Part shown: piece by piece, positions 63,160 to 64,000 of the stretch
Layout: each line of letters opens with the position of its first letter
Position numbering within the stretch: position 1 is the stretch's first letter
Origin: Fremontodendron californicum
Taxonomy: Eukaryota > Streptophyta > Magnoliopsida > Malvales > Malvaceae
DNA: 64,000 nt
Assembly (NCBI GenBank): GCA_030761205.1
Contig: JAULJL010000047.1
Coordinates: forward strand, 1,619,501 to 1,683,500
Direction: 5' to 3'
The notes under the pieces: model-generated
Databases searched by the model: none
Seen by the model: the letters and a program-made list of their open reading frames with translations, nothing else
Told to the model about the DNA's origin: nothing
Made by a program: the position numbers and the translations under genes

Positions 63160-63310
63160 GTCACAGCTAAAACCAGAATCTGTTGAAGTAGACATCTTAT
63201 ATGCCTTCATAATCATATCTACAAATATTCTAATCAGATGTTACAGAAGAGGCAAAGAGACTAGTCAAAGCTGCGTTATCAAAAATATTCAGTCGGCAGA
63301 CTGAAACTTT

Positions 63311-63703
63311 AGCCTAATTGAAACCGGACAGTATATCTCTATGTTGTTCTGACTCTTCATTTTTCTCCGTGTCTGACGCATATCCGAACATGGATATAAG
63401 GATATGATCCTCCAAGGACCCTACCAATACATGGAAACCTTAGAAAAAAATTGAACATACCGGTGTCGGACACAAACCCGTGTCCGGCACTCACATCTTA
63501 GCCTAATTGAAACCGGACAGTATATTTCTATGTTCCTCTGACTCTTCATTTTTCTCCGTGTCCGACGCATATTCAGACATGGGTATAAGGATATGATCCT
63601 CTAAGGAACCTACAAATACATGGAAACCTTAGAAAAAATTGAACATACCGGTGTTGGACACGTACCCGTGTCCGACATTCATACCAGAATCCGAGTAACA
63701 TAG
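63311..63703 (+). mobile_element. Two MITE-A copies in a 189-bp tandem duplication
   Basis: Units start at 63311 and 63500; each holds 'gcctaattgaaaccggacag' followed by a MITE-A copy (63339-63499 and 63528-63703). The outer TSD GTATATCT lies at 63331-63338 and 63704-63711, so one insertion was later duplicated together with its left flank. Confidence 0.92.
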
Positions 63704-63805
63704 GTATATCTTACTAGGAAGAGATAAAATACAAACTTTCAATGCCAGATCTCCATACGAGTAATTGTGCATTCACTGCATACTTAACTTCCTATCTAAC
63801 AATAG

Positions 63806-63978
63806 CTATGTTGCTTCGACTCTTCATTTTTCGTGAAGTACCCGTGTCCCATGCATATTTGGACATGGGTATGGGGATATGACCCTCCAAATACATGGAA
63901 AAACTTAGAAAAACAGAACATATCCGTGTCGGACACATACCCATATCCGACACTCACACCCGAGTCCAAGTAACATAG
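63806..63978 (+). mobile_element. MITE-A copy near the right window edge
   Basis: Ends CTATGTTGCTTCGACTC and GAGTCCAAGTAACATAG. The perfect TSD AACAATAG lies at 63798-63805 and 63979-63986. Confidence 0.92.
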
Positions 63979-64000
63979 AACAATAGAACAACTTGCAACA

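Noticed and set aside
62621..63978. CRISPR-like array
   Set aside because: The repeats are long, diverged transposon copies with target-site duplications in a plant intron, not short identical repeats with uniform spacers.

Overview
The window is nuclear DNA of a flowering plant, almost certainly a eudicot. It is AT-rich, its genes have short exons with GT..AG introns, and every protein recognised is closest to plant families known from Arabidopsis. I cannot name the species.

Eight protein genes can be traced exon by exon. They are a GDH2-type glutamate dehydrogenase (+, 734-5536, 9 exons, 411 aa), the H/ACA snoRNP protein GAR1 (-, 6427-8326, 4 exons, 200 aa), an m6A-reader YTH protein of the ECT2/ECT4 group (+, 15000-19496, 7 exons, 611 aa), the chaperonin subunit CCT8 (+, 21048-25805, 13 exons, 550 aa) and the TATA-binding protein (+, 29515-34346, 8 exons, 202 aa). 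The others are a GPI-anchored GH17 beta-1,3-glucanase with an X8 domain (-, 35830-39455, 2 exons, 486 aa), a MYR2-like GARP/MYB-CC regulator (-, 45834-48667, 6 exons, 348 aa) and the last exon of a protein that is probably a CDK-like kinase (-, 62193-62540). All reading frames close across the splice junctions I chose, and none of the complete genes looks broken. They form no operon or pathway; this is an ordinary housekeeping neighbourhood. Gene-poor stretches lie at 8.5-14.9, 26-29, 39.5-45.8 and 49-62 kb.

The unusual part is the repeat content. One short inverted-repeat element, called MITE-A here, has ends CTATGTTGCTCCGACTC and GAGTCCGAGTAACATAG, a usual length of 165-200 bp and 8-bp target-site duplications (TSDs). 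I count about 42 full or partial copies, about 19 of them with a perfect 8-bp TSD. About 30 lie in introns, none in exons, and almost none in the large gene-free stretches. Copies are nested in one another, sit back to back sharing TSDs, occur as a trimer inside a single TSD, and often lie at the joint of local tandem duplications. Several other families with TAG..CTA-type ends and 8-bp TSDs (hAT-like) are also present, including two 524-bp sister copies 45 kb apart.

The retroelements are a 1.8-kb LINE fragment in TBP intron 6 with a perfect 19-bp TSD ending 7 nt before the exon, tRNA-derived SINEs, and a fold-back element carrying pol III A- and B-box-like motifs that has inserted into both a LINE and a SINE. 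No CRISPR array, rRNA gene or functional tRNA gene was found.
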